Source: Kribbella capetownensis (GTDB taxonomy: Bacteria > Actinomycetota > Actinomycetes > Propionibacteriales > Kribbellaceae). From it: a stretch of 64,000 nt of DNA. Positions within the stretch are counted from its first letter, which is position 1, and every line of letters begins with the position of its first letter. Both the position numbers and the translations under genes were made by a program. The stretch spans positions 1 through 64,000 of the forward strand of contig NZ_SJKD01000019.1 in NCBI RefSeq assembly GCF_004331485.1. The letters are read 5' to 3'. This document shows, piece by piece, positions 16,065 to 23,635 of this stretch. The notes beneath the pieces are model-generated. The model was not told where the DNA came from. It did not search any database and worked only from the letters and a program-made list of their open reading frames with translations.

Positions 16065-16223
16065 GTGGCCGAGTGGCACTGCGGAAAGTGTGAAGGGGCT
16101 GCTGTCCCGGAGCATCATCGGCTGTGCCCGAAGCGTGATCCTCGCCTGCGGATCAAGCGGATCGTCGTGGTGGTGTGGCCGCCGTTCGTCCGCGAGGACG
16201 GCGGGTCCGATTCGACCCGCTGA
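16065..16223 (+). CDS. Possible 52-residue Cys-containing protein
   Basis: GTG 16065 opens a 52-aa frame with HCGKCEG and a later Cys/His pair (HHRLCPKR), spacing compatible with a small zinc site, then a hydrophobic strand IVVVVWPPFV. No strong ribosome site is visible, so it may be chance. Confidence 0.3.
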   Translation: MAEWHCGKCEGAAVPEHHRLCPKRDPRLRIKRIVVVVWPPFVREDGGSDSTR

Positions 16224-16228
16224 ATCGG

Positions 16229-16268
16229 GCAGTGACTACAGCAGGTTCTATAGCGTCGACTATCGCTG
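16229..16268. promoter_or_regulatory. Copy of the partition-locus operator half-site
   Basis: GCAGTGACTACAGC, then GTTCTATAGCGTCGA, repeats with few changes the sequence at 62275-62314 beside parA. It sits about 80-120 nt upstream of the SUKH gene, so the partition-locus RHH protein may bind here too. Confidence 0.5.
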
Positions 16269-16350
16269 CGAGGTCGGGGCTCAGCCACTGGCGGGCCGAG
16301 CGCGGGAGGTTCACCTCCGTGATCCGAGCGGCTGGCATAGTCCAGGTGCT

Positions 16351-17010
16351 ATGGGACGCTCGGTCGCGGAGTCGTGGGGTCAGATCATCGGGTGGCTGGA
16401 GGAGCATCTGCCGCAGGCGTTGGATGATCTGCAGCCGCCCGCTCGGGGGAGCGACATTACCGCCCTGCGTACCGCCATGGACCGGCGGTTGCCCAGTGAC
16501 CTCGTTGCCTGGTTGACGTTGAACAACGGGTTCGGCCGGCGGGCCGGCTTCGGGAGTCTCATCCCGGTGCTCTACGTCCCGATGTCGGTCGAGGACATGC
16601 TCGGTGACCGCGAAATGTTGCGGTCCGTGTGGGCGACGATCGTTCCCGACGAATCTGGAACTGGCGAAGGGGAGCCGGCCGGTACCCCGACCTTTCCGTG
16701 GCTTGATGCCTTCCTCCCGATCGGTGACGCCGGCACCGACTGTCATCTGTTCGTTGATCTGCGCGAGGGCGAGCATTTCGGTTGCGTCGGCACCTTCGAC
16801 GTCGAGATCGGCGGCTTCACCGAACCGGAGTGGTTCAGCGTCAGCGAGATGCTGGCCGATGTAGCGGACTCGCTGACTCTCAACCAGCCGGCTCTGCAGG
16901 CTCACGCCCGCCGAGTCCACGCCGCCACCCAGTTCCCCACGTCCCCGCCCCGGGCATGGACACCGCACGTTGACGACGGTTATCTGGACTGGAACCTCGT
17001 CGACCTGTGA
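16351..17010 (+). CDS. SMI1/KNR4 (SUKH) family protein
   Basis: 219 aa from ATG 16351. The family pattern is visible: WLEEHLPQALDDLQPPA, DRRLPSDLVAWLTLNNGF, LIPVLYVPMSVEDML, FPWLDAFLPIGDAGTDCHLF and GFTEPEWFSVSEMLADVADS. SUKH proteins often act as immunity proteins against secreted nuclease toxins or as peptide-binding modules. No toxin gene is adjacent, so its partner may be elsewhere. Its promoter region carries the partition-operator-like sequence. Confidence 0.75.
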   Translation: MGRSVAESWGQIIGWLEEHLPQALDDLQPPARGSDITALRTAMDRRLPSDLVAWLTLNNGFGRRAGFGSLIPVLYVPMSVEDMLGDREMLRSVWATIVPDESGTGEGEPAGTPTFPWLDAFLPIGDAGTDCHLFVDLREGEHFGCVGTFDVEIGGFTEPEWFSVSEMLADVADSLTLNQPALQAHARRVHAATQFPTSPPRAWTPHVDDGYLDWNLVDL

Positions 17011-17136
17011 TTCCGCACCGACCGGCGGGACTGCGGTCCGCTGACGAGTCGACGGACTCGGCGATTCGCTGCGACAGGGCTCCGCAGCTGGTGTCAGTGC
17101 ACAGGGGTGGCCGGCCACCGGCGGCAGCATCGTGTC

Positions 17137-17160
17137 TGCGGGCTCGATGCCCTGCAGATT
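17137..17160. repeat. GGCTCGATGCC motif, copy B
   Basis: GGGCTCGATGCCCTGCAG about 75 nt beyond the stop of the DUF932 gene. Confidence 0.45.
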
Positions 17161-17180
17161 CGACTCTCGCGCGGCGCCGA

Positions 17181-17217
17181 CCCCGGGAGGCGCGGATACG
17201 GGTCGCGTCTCCCGGGG
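17181..17217 (-). terminator. Stem-loop terminator past DUF932 gene
   Basis: CCCCGGGAGGCGCG pairs with CGCGTCTCCCGGGG, one wobble, 10 nt past the stop of the leftward gene. Confidence 0.65.
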
Positions 17218-17226
17218 CCGGCTTCG

Positions 17227-18433
17227 TCACGCGGTGGCGGCGAGTTCCATGGCCTTGATGCCCTGGGCTTCGACCTCGTTCGCGACGTCGGCGCGATGGT
17301 CTGCGCGTACGACGTGACGGCCTGCAGGACACCGCCGGCGGTGCGCTGACCGCCTGCGATGAAGTGGTCGAGGATGCCGTCGATCTGGTCCTCGGAGAAG
17401 GCGAGCTTCTTCCCGACCGCCCGCACGACCTTGTCCGCGCTGCCGATCGGCTTGCTCGCAGTCGCCTCCAGGTCGGCGATCGCGCGGGTCACGTAGTCGA
17501 CGTCCAGGAAGGTCGTCACGGCGTCCTTGGTCTTTGAGCGGATGAGCTCGATTTCCTTCTTGCGGGTCTCGTCCGACCACCGGATCAGGCCGTCGGCCAG
17601 CGGGCCGCCTCGGTGGATCTCGCGGCGGATCTCCTTGTTGATCGTGAGGCCGTTGTCGCAGACCTGCACGACCAGCTGGGGTGCCAGCGTTAGGGCACCG
17701 GCGCCGACCTCGCTGTTGGAGAACACGAACCCGGCGAACATGGTCGGGTTGTCGTCGCCGGTCGCTCCGCTGAACGGTGACCGTAGCCCTTCAGCAGGGT
17801 CGGCGCGTAGGCCTTGATCTCGTTGGCCAGGATCCGCACGTACATCCGCGACTCGGTCAGGTCGCATCCCCGGATGTCGACGTGGATGCCTGCGGCGTCG
17901 ACGCCTTCGAGGATCGCCATGAGGACGTCGAGGTGGTCCATCAGCTTGTACCCGTCGGACAGGAACGCGCGGCCCAGTCCCGGGCCGTCGGTGCCCTGGA
18001 AGGTCCGGACGAGGTAGGAGTCGTTCTTGCCCGGTACCGCCGGGCGGGTCAGCTCGTGCTTCCCGTTGCGCAGCCGGGCCTTGGCCCTGGCGCCGTGCAG
18101 CCAGCCGTTCACGTTGGCGTCGAACAGGTCCGGGCGGGTCTGGTGCATCCGCTTGAGGTAGCCCACCGGCACGTCGAGCTTGCTGGCGATGCCGTTCAGG
18201 AACGTCGAGGTCGGCCGGTACGCGCCGTCGACCTGGGTCACGCCGTCCTCGGTGAGCTCGGCCTCGGCGCCGCTGACGATGATCAGGCCCTCGTCGGCGC
18301 GGATCGCGGGTGCCGGGGCCACGAAGTCGACCTTTCGGGTCTGCTGGGTCTTCAGCATGTCCACCAGCGACGTCAGGTCGCTGTCGCGCAGGGTGGTCTC
18401 GTCGGGCGTGGGGAAGGTCTGCTCAACGGTCAT
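17227..18433 (-). pseudogene. DUF932 protein gene broken by two single-base frameshifts
   Basis: Three frames read in succession give one DUF932 protein of about 402 aa: an N-terminal part from ATG 18433 (GGAGGG upstream) through RILANEIKAYAPTLLKGY; a central part from SPFSGATGDDNPTMFAGFVF through LQAVTSYAQTIA; and a C-terminal part DVANEVEAQGIKAMELAATA ending at 17227. The breaks fall near 17779-17786 and 17287-17296, and each is repaired by adding one base. DUF932 proteins occur on plasmids and phages and are related to recombination/repair-type proteins of uncertain role. Either the gene is decaying or the assembly lacks bases in GC-rich runs. It has leader copy 2 upstream. Confidence 0.75.
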
Positions 18434-18450
18434 CACACCCTCCGGTTCCT

Positions 18451-18627
18451 GCCAGGCGGCGGGCCGTCGGTCCTTGGGTTGGCCGACTGTTTCCGCCCCC
18501 TCCTGGCAAGCGGAGTCCAGACGTGTCGGGTCATGATGAAGTGGCCAGGAGGGGGCGAAAGAGCGCCTTTCACTGCGCCGGCGAAGTCGGCTCGGTCGTG
18601 CGGCCGCAGGCCGGCCGGATCATGTCT
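18451..18627 (-). promoter_or_regulatory. Structured leader element, copy 2 (short loop)
   Basis: Arms at 18494-18507 and 18544-18557 are the same 14-bp complementary pair as in copy 1, but the loop is 36 nt instead of about 105, because the inner hairpin region is missing. It ends about 18 nt upstream of the DUF932 start. Confidence 0.75.
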
Positions 18628-18700
18628 GGCACAGTCACCACCGCGCCGTTCGGCCGCCCTAGTCTGGGGTCGATCGCAGTAGTGGCGCGCTGGGCCGCGG

Positions 18701-18726
18701 TTGAGGGCTCGATGCCCGATGACGCG
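18701..18726. repeat. GGCTCGATGCC motif, copy C
   Basis: GAGGGCTCGATGCCCGATGA, then CGCG; about 65-90 nt beyond the stop of the 18790 gene and 74 nt before leader copy 2. Nearly identical to copies D and E. Confidence 0.55.
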
Positions 18727-18789
18727 GGAACCGACCCGCGCGCGGCGGCACCCCTGAACCTGCCCAGGGACACCGCCGGGGCCCGGGGG

Positions 18790-19395
18790 TCAGGCCACGA
18801 ACAGGTGGCCTTGCGTGGGCCGGTAGCGGCACTCGACGGGCTCGCCGTGGTGCAACCCGGCGCACTCGATCCCGGTCAGGGTCCGGTCCTTGCGGGTCAG
18901 TCGACGGCGGGTGTCGGCCGCGATGTCGTCGATCGCCGCGCCGTGCAGCGCCTCCACGTGCTCCATGTACGCCCCGTCGCGGATCTCCTCGCCGGGGAAC
19001 TGCTGATCGGGAAAGACCACCCTGAACGCGCGGGCGTACAGCCCGAACGCGGGCGACGTGAGCGGGGCCTTTTCGCTTGCCTCGCTCGCGACACAGCAGA
19101 TCTCGGCCGCCGTGCCGGGCCGGGTGTCGGACCCGGCTGCGACCCTGTCGAGGATCTCGCGGCAGTACGCCCGGAACAGCGGCTCGCTCCGCTGCATCAG
19201 CGGATGCACCGGGGTGAGGAGACTGAAGCTGTGCCAGATCGCGTCCGTCGCGCCGGGGTGCCGCAGCTGGGCCTGTTCGATCTCGTCCTCGGCCCACCCC
19301 ATCGCCCCGAACACCGACTCAATCGACTGCACCTCCGCGAACAGGTCGGCGATCGTGACGGACGTGGTAGCGGTTGTGGTCGTGCCTGCGCTCAT
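18790..19395 (-). CDS. Leader-controlled protein of unknown function
   Basis: 201 aa from ATG 19395 (GGAG 11 nt upstream). The frame stays open upstream through the leader, but that part is not protein-like. Features: IADLFAEVQSIESVFGAMGW, a helical middle (SEPLFRAYCREILDRVAAGS), and a C-terminus with the short core ECAGLHHGEPVECRYRPTQG. No family recognised. It belongs to the set preceded by the shared structured leader and followed by the GGCTCGATGCC motif. Confidence 0.6.
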   Translation of the reverse strand: MSAGTTTTATTSVTIADLFAEVQSIESVFGAMGWAEDEIEQAQLRHPGATDAIWHSFSLLTPVHPLMQRSEPLFRAYCREILDRVAAGSDTRPGTAAEICCVASEASEKAPLTSPAFGLYARAFRVVFPDQQFPGEEIRDGAYMEHVEALHGAAIDDIAADTRRRLTRKDRTLTGIECAGLHHGEPVECRYRPTQGHLFVA

Positions 19396-19413
19396 CGCGA
19401 AGACTCCGGTTCT

Positions 19414-19665
19414 GCCAGGTGGCGGGCCGTCGTCCTTGGCTTGGCCGACTGTTTTCCGCCCCCTCCTGGCAAGCGGAATCCGGATCCGTAAGCGACTGGG
19501 GTGCAACCACTGCGAACCCGGAGGGACCGCCGCAGGCGGGGTGGTTGCGGGCCAGGCGTGTCGGGTCATGATGAAGACGCCAGGAGGGGGAGGAAACCCA
19601 ACCGGTACAGGGCCGACGGCAGTCGGCTCGATCGCGCGGCCGCAGGCCGGCCCGGATCGTGTCTG
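19414..19665 (-). promoter_or_regulatory. Structured leader element, copy 3
   Basis: Arms 19457-19470 and 19579-19590 pair over 12 bp. The inner stem GCAACCAC (19503-19510) with GTGGTTGC (19541-19548) differs from copy 4 at both partners of one pair, keeping complementarity. Ends about 18 nt upstream of ATG 19395. Confidence 0.75.
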
Positions 19666-19710
19666 TCGTCGAGCACCGGGCAGGTCAGGCAGCTCGCGCG
19701 CGGCAGCTCG

Positions 19711-19740
19711 TGGTTGAGGGCTCGATGCCTGAAGACGCGG
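19711..19740. repeat. GGCTCGATGCC motif, copy D
   Basis: GTTGAGGGCTCGATGCCTGA, then AGACGCGG; lies between leader copy 3 and the terminator of a decayed gene, the same position as the other copies. Confidence 0.55.
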
Positions 19741-19764
19741 TACGGCGTACGAACCCACTGCGGT

Positions 19765-19799
19765 GAGGGGCGCGCCTGGAATCGGCAGGCGCGCCCCTC
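19765..19799 (-). terminator. Perfect 14-bp stem-loop
   Basis: GAGGGGCGCGCCTG, a 7-nt loop, then CAGGCGCGCCCCTC, 20 nt beyond the stop of the leftward remnant at 19819. Confidence 0.7.
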
Positions 19800-19818
19800 G
19801 GTCTGTCCGGCGGTTGGG

Positions 19819-20050
19819 TTAGTACTGGTAGCGGGCCACGATCACGTCAGCGACGGTGTCCGGTACGGCCGGGCCGATGACGGCGAACTGTGCGGAAGCT
19901 GGGTCGGTCCACAGGTGGGTTCGTCGTTCTCCAATTCGCCGGCCAGGCGCCGCGCTTCGGCCTCGTCGGGTCCCCCGCAGTGGAACGGTGATGACTGTTG
20001 TTGCCGTCTTCAGGCAGCGTGTAGGGGCCGCGATCCGTAGATCGATGAGT
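19819..20050 (-). pseudogene. Decayed small gene of the module series
   Basis: On the minus strand PFHCGGPDEAEARRLAGELE reads naturally in one frame and THLWTDPASAQFAVIGPAVP then DTVADVIVARYQY to a TAA at 19819 in another. Restoring one C in the CCC run near the join makes them continuous. The upstream start is not clear. No leader copy precedes it, but motif D and a terminator follow it. Confidence 0.4.
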
Positions 20051-20079
20051 TCGCTGGAGGGTTCGACCGAGAACTGACA

Positions 20080-20111
20080 GAGGCCCCGACCTAGTTGCAG
20101 GTCGAGGCCTC
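20080..20111 (-). terminator. Stem-loop terminator past secreted-protein gene
   Basis: GAGGCCCCGACC pairs with GGTCGAGGCCTC with one mismatch and an 8-nt loop, downstream of the gene ending at 20225. Confidence 0.6.
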
Positions 20112-20224
20112 ATTGCTGTGCCGCTGGTTCTGTTACATACCGGAGCGGTTGGTCACCCGGGCGCCGGCGCATACAAGCTCCGCCGAGGCTACGGATGCCT
20201 CTTCAGCTACTGCCGTGGTGGCTG

Positions 20225-20740
20225 CTAGCCGAGGTGGTCGATGGTGAACGACCGGCCAGTGGACACCCTGGACAGGTTGACCAGCGTGTTCGGCTGGAAG
20301 ACGTAGGGCGAGCATCGAACGTAGAGGCCGTCCTGCCAGCACGCGCTGGCCCAGTAGGCGCCGGTGTAATAGCCGGTGCGGTTCGCCCAGCTTCCTGAGA
20401 TCGTTCCCGGCTGGCCGTAGAAGCCTTGGTTGTAGTTCGGCGGATTCGCGCGCCAGCAGCCGTCTGAGGCCTTGCACGAGTTCGTCGTGCTGATGGCCGG
20501 TTGCATGATCGGGCCCTCGTTGACGGACAGCACCTTTCCGGTGTGGACGTCGACGGTGAACGTGCGTGGGCCGGGCTTGGCGATGAGCTCCCGGACCTCT
20601 GTATCGGACAGTGGGCTCCCGCTGATTGCGGTGGTCCCAGTGACAGCAGAGCCGACAGTGGCGACGGCTGTTGCCGACGTGAACGAGCCGATTGCCAGGA
20701 CAACGCCCAACACGGCCGTAACGACAGAACGTAAACGCAA
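20225..20740 (-). CDS. Secreted protein of unknown function
   Basis: 171 aa with a typical signal peptide (MRLRSVVTAVLGVVLAIGSF, then TSATAVA). The mature part has a segment FTVDVHTGKVLSVNEG and then an aromatic C-rich region with two Cys pairs (NSCKASDGCW, SACWQDGLYVRCSP). Related in its first half to the neighbouring secreted protein at 20896. Role at the cell surface unknown. Confidence 0.7.
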   Translation of the reverse strand: MRLRSVVTAVLGVVLAIGSFTSATAVATVGSAVTGTTAISGSPLSDTEVRELIAKPGPRTFTVDVHTGKVLSVNEGPIMQPAISTTNSCKASDGCWRANPPNYNQGFYGQPGTISGSWANRTGYYTGAYWASACWQDGLYVRCSPYVFQPNTLVNLSRVSTGRSFTIDHLG

Positions 20741-20895
20741 GATTCCTCCCCAGGACGGATCGCTGCCTTATGTAACGCAACGAATAGGAAGAACACTATG
20801 CGTGATGCGTCAGGGACCGTGTGTGATGCGGCGAGTCGCGCCAGATCTGCGGCTGCAAGCTGGATGCAACTTCGGGCTGCGTTGCATCCGGTGAC

Positions 20896-21177
20896 TTAGC
20901 TCCGGCTGATTGCCAGAATTCCGCCGGTATGGGCGTCTTGCGTGTAGTGCTTGGCTCCCGGCAGGCGGTCGAACTGCTCGACCACCGCGGGGGGCAACGG
21001 CTTGGACGACGTCACCGATAACAACTCGCCGGAGTGAACATCGACGATGACCGTCGATCCGCCGGTCGGTAGGGCCGGCTGGGCTCCAGCGGGAGCCGCG
21101 GAGGCCGGCACCAACTGCACTGCCGCACAGATCGCGGCACCGATGGTGACAGCAGTAATCGAGCGCAGACGAGTCAT
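20896..21177 (-). CDS. Short secreted protein, paralogue of neighbour
   Basis: 93 aa from ATG 21177 (GGGGAAA upstream), signal peptide ending near VPASAAPA. The mature part VIVDVHSGELLSVTSSKPLP parallels FTVDVHTGKVLSVNEG in the downstream gene and then ends, lacking the Cys-rich half. The two probably arose by duplication. Confidence 0.65.
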   Translation of the reverse strand: MTRLRSITAVTIGAAICAAVQLVPASAAPAGAQPALPTGGSTVIVDVHSGELLSVTSSKPLPPAVVEQFDRLPGAKHYTQDAHTGGILAISRS

Positions 21178-21378
21178 CGTTTCCCCAGAGGTCAGTACGG
21201 TCCAGGCGGCCGCCCAGGAGACCAATCTAGTTCTGATCAGGACGCAGCTGGCGATCCAACATCCCATCTGTGTCCCGGAATCGTGCGAGCGATTCGATCG
21301 TCGAGCAACCGCCGCGAGATTCGCATCGTGGTTGCGTCCCAGACCTGGGGGCTGCCGACATCAGCGCGGCACCGGTGG

Positions 21379-22647
21379 CTAGTCGAGGCCGGGGGAGTTG
21401 TCCGGTGCGGTCTCCGGCGCGATTCCGGGGGGCCGCGGCGGTGGAGGATCTGCTGCCGTCGGTGGGTCGGTCAGCGCCGAGCGCGGGGTCTGGGCGCTCA
21501 GCGTGCCGATCGCGTCCTGGATGTCCGGGTCGAGTGTGCGGGGTGAAAGAGCGGTATGGAGCTGTTCGCGGACGAGGTTCTCCGCAGCGAGCTGCACAGG
21601 TGTGAGCTCGGTCCGACGTGCGGCTTCGGCCGATACGTCGTCGAGCCTGCCGGCGTTCGCCAGCCGTGCGTGCAGCTGCTCGTCGGCCTGCAGGCGCAGT
21701 GGGAGGTTCGGCTGGAGCGGTTCGTCGACCAGGGCCTGGAGCAGGAGTTGTGCTGCTTCGTAGCCGCTGCGCAGATCCCCGTCGGGTCGAGGGGCGGCCA
21801 TGGACATGATCCGTGCCGCGTCCTGGTGGGTGATCCGGACCAACGTGGGACGGGAGGTCTCGTCGATCGCGTCACGGCCGGCGTAGGTGAGTACGGTGTC
21901 GCGTTGCCGTGCCATCCAGGAGTTGGCTTCTTCTGCCGGCAGTGGACGCCCCCGGACGAACTTCAAAGCGGTCGCGGCCTTGTCTGCGGCGAAAGGAGTG
22001 GGGTTCGAGGATTTGTCGAGGACATACAGGTCTACGCCGGTGCGGTCGGTGATGGTGATCCGTCGTACCGCCGGGCTGCCGGCCAGGACCCGGATGGTCT
22101 CGGGCATCATCCGGTACGACAGGTCGTGGAGTTCAGGCGGTGTCCACCGCCCTGATTCCAGGAACCGGTACTCGCCGTCGAGGCGGCTGACCTCCTCGCG
22201 GACGGCCAGGCCGATGACCTCGACGGTGTGGCTGCCGGCGAACGCCTCGGCGGTGGCAAGCGGCATCTGCGGGTCGCGGAAGACGCCTTCGAGGATCAGG
22301 CTGTAGTTCGCCCGGCGGGCGTGCTCGATGCTCCACTTCACCCAGTGGGCAGTGGCCTGTCCGGTCGCCTCGAGGAACAGCCAGGGCTCGGTCTCCATGA
22401 TCGTGTCGTGCTGCGGATGCAGAAACCGCAACGCGTCACCGGTGAGCGGCACCAACTGGCTGTCTGCGTGCCGGTGACGGGCCCGGGCGATCGTCTGGCT
22501 CTTGCCGGCGGCCTGCTGCGCACCGACCAGCACGAGCACCGGACGGTCCTGCGGCTGGTACGGCCCGAAGACGTAGTCGATGACCCGTTCCTCGAACCGG
22601 GTCCTGAGCTCGTCCTCGCTCAGGAAGTAGTCGCTGGCCTCAGCCAC
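21379..22647 (-). CDS. Zeta-type toxin, P-loop kinase
   Basis: 422 aa. LVLVGAQQAAGKSQT (around residues 39-53) is the Walker A of zeta toxins, followed by LVPLTGDALRFLHPQ and the region around YSLILEGVFRDP and IGLAVREEVSRL. Zeta proteins phosphorylate UDP-GlcNAc-type sugar nucleotides and are held in check by an upstream antitoxin. About 200 C-terminal residues beyond the kinase are Ala/Leu-rich, ending in a Pro-rich tail, longer than a minimal zeta. It overlaps the 22640 gene by 8 nt. Confidence 0.8.
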   Translation of the reverse strand: MAEASDYFLSEDELRTRFEERVIDYVFGPYQPQDRPVLVLVGAQQAAGKSQTIARARHRHADSQLVPLTGDALRFLHPQHDTIMETEPWLFLEATGQATAHWVKWSIEHARRANYSLILEGVFRDPQMPLATAEAFAGSHTVEVIGLAVREEVSRLDGEYRFLESGRWTPPELHDLSYRMMPETIRVLAGSPAVRRITITDRTGVDLYVLDKSSNPTPFAADKAATALKFVRGRPLPAEEANSWMARQRDTVLTYAGRDAIDETSRPTLVRITHQDAARIMSMAAPRPDGDLRSGYEAAQLLLQALVDEPLQPNLPLRLQADEQLHARLANAGRLDDVSAEAARRTELTPVQLAAENLVREQLHTALSPRTLDPDIQDAIGTLSAQTPRSALTDPPTAADPPPPRPPGIAPETAPDNSPGLD

Positions 22648-22942
22648 GCGCCCGGGTTTCTAGGGTTTTCAGCTCCGTCCGCCACCGCTGGATGTGCTCG
22701 ATCAGCGCTGCGCGGTCGTCGGCGGGGACGTCGCGCTGCGCGTCGCGCAGCGCGAGGACCTTGGTCCACCAAGCCTCGGTCTCTGCGGTGGTGGTGGACT
22801 CGTCGGACAGTCGCATGTAGCGGCTGCTCAGCGAGGCCGCCGTCTCGGTGAACGCGTCGAACACCATCGCTGTCGGAACGTTGTCGAAGTTCTCGCCGAA
22901 CGCGGAGTACCGCGAGGCCGGTCCGGCGGCTGGGTCGGTCAC
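22640..22942 (-). CDS. Probable antitoxin of the zeta-type toxin
   Basis: 100 aa, all-helical and acidic (MVFDAFTETAASLSSRYMRL, WRTELKTLETRARG), directly upstream of and overlapping the toxin gene. No clear similarity to epsilon antitoxin that I can see; size, charge and position give the call. Confidence 0.65.
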   Translation of the reverse strand: MTDPAAGPASRYSAFGENFDNVPTAMVFDAFTETAASLSSRYMRLSDESTTTAETEAWWTKVLALRDAQRDVPADDRAALIEHIQRWRTELKTLETRARG

Positions 22943-22976
22943 GTAGGTTCCTTTCTCGTCGTCCTGCGGTTCGCGG

Positions 22977-23231
22977 TCAGCGGGGGACCTTGCCGAGGGA
23001 CCACACCCGCACGGTGTCGTCGCTCACCTCGTACATGACCCGGTAGTCCTCGATGTGCAGCCGGTAGATCAGGCTGCCGCCGAGGTGCACGCTGTCTTCT
23101 GGTTCGGGGTCGCGGGCGAGTGAGTTGACCAGCGCCATCACCCGCCGCGCCATGATCCGGTCTGTTGCGATGAGGTCTTTGAACCCGGCCAGGTAGCCCT
23201 GCTCGAAGAGCAGGTGCCGCTCCTGGCTCAC
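22977..23231 (-). CDS. RelE/ParE-superfamily toxin
   Basis: 84 aa with the compact RelE pattern: LVNSLARDPEPEDSVHLGGS, YRLHIEDYRVMYEVSDDTVR and VWSLGKVPR, whose R-x-x-Y.V stretch and final strand are typical. RelE-type toxins cleave mRNA in the ribosome; ParE-type ones target gyrase. Which applies is not certain. Starts 4 nt inside the antitoxin gene. Confidence 0.8.
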   Translation of the reverse strand: MSQERHLLFEQGYLAGFKDLIATDRIMARRVMALVNSLARDPEPEDSVHLGGSLIYRLHIEDYRVMYEVSDDTVRVWSLGKVPR

Positions 23232-23515
23232 CGAGTCTGGTCCGCGGCGGCGTCAGCCTCGTCCAGCCACTGGTTCATCTGGCGCTGCGCGTCCTCGTTG
23301 CTCACCCACACCGGTCCTCTGGCCTTGATCGCCTCGATCTCGGCCAGATCGGCGGCGTCCTCGAGTGCCTGGTATCGCGCCATGGCCTCCGGAGAGATCA
23401 CGATCGCGGCCGGCTTGCCGTGGTCGGTGATGACCACCGGCTCCCCGCCGTACCGGGCCTCGTTCACCAACTCCGCCGTACGCCGCGTGGCGTCGGTCAT
23501 CGTGTACGTCGACAT
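23228..23515 (-). CDS. Phd/YefM-type antitoxin
   Basis: 95 aa from ATG 23515. TMTDATRRTAELVNEARYGG, then EPVVITDHGKPAAIVIS, is the Phd/YefM DNA-binding N-terminus. The acidic helical C-terminus (LAEIEAIKARGPVWVSNEDA) should wrap the toxin. Expected to repress its own promoter, which must lie in 23516-23635. Confidence 0.85.
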   Translation of the reverse strand: MSTYTMTDATRRTAELVNEARYGGEPVVITDHGKPAAIVISPEAMARYQALEDAADLAEIEAIKARGPVWVSNEDAQRQMNQWLDEADAAADQTR

Positions 23516-23583
23516 GACACCAGCATATCCCGCAAGGTGTGCAAATTTGGGAAATTTCGAACCTCTATCAATGGGTAGCAAAA

Positions 23584-23626
23584 TTGGCACGGCGTGTCAT
23601 GTTTGGCACTGTGCCATTTGTGCCAT
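23584..23626. promoter_or_regulatory. TGGCAC/GTGCCA operator cluster
   Basis: TTGGCAC at 23584, the palindrome TGGCACTGTGCCA at 23604-23616 and another GTGCCAT at 23620-23626 fall between the divergent antitoxin and the HTH protein at 23636. Either protein could bind here. Confidence 0.5.
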
Positions 23627-23635
23627 GCTGTGGAT

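Noticed and set aside
16054..16350. N-terminal extension of the SUKH protein
   Set aside because: The extension is not protein-like and crosses the operator-like sequence; ATG 16351 fits the family start.
18701..18726. GGGCTCGATGCCC as a tRNA T-arm
   Set aside because: Although GG-TCGA-CC recalls a T-arm, no acceptor, anticodon or D-arm can be built around any of the five copies.
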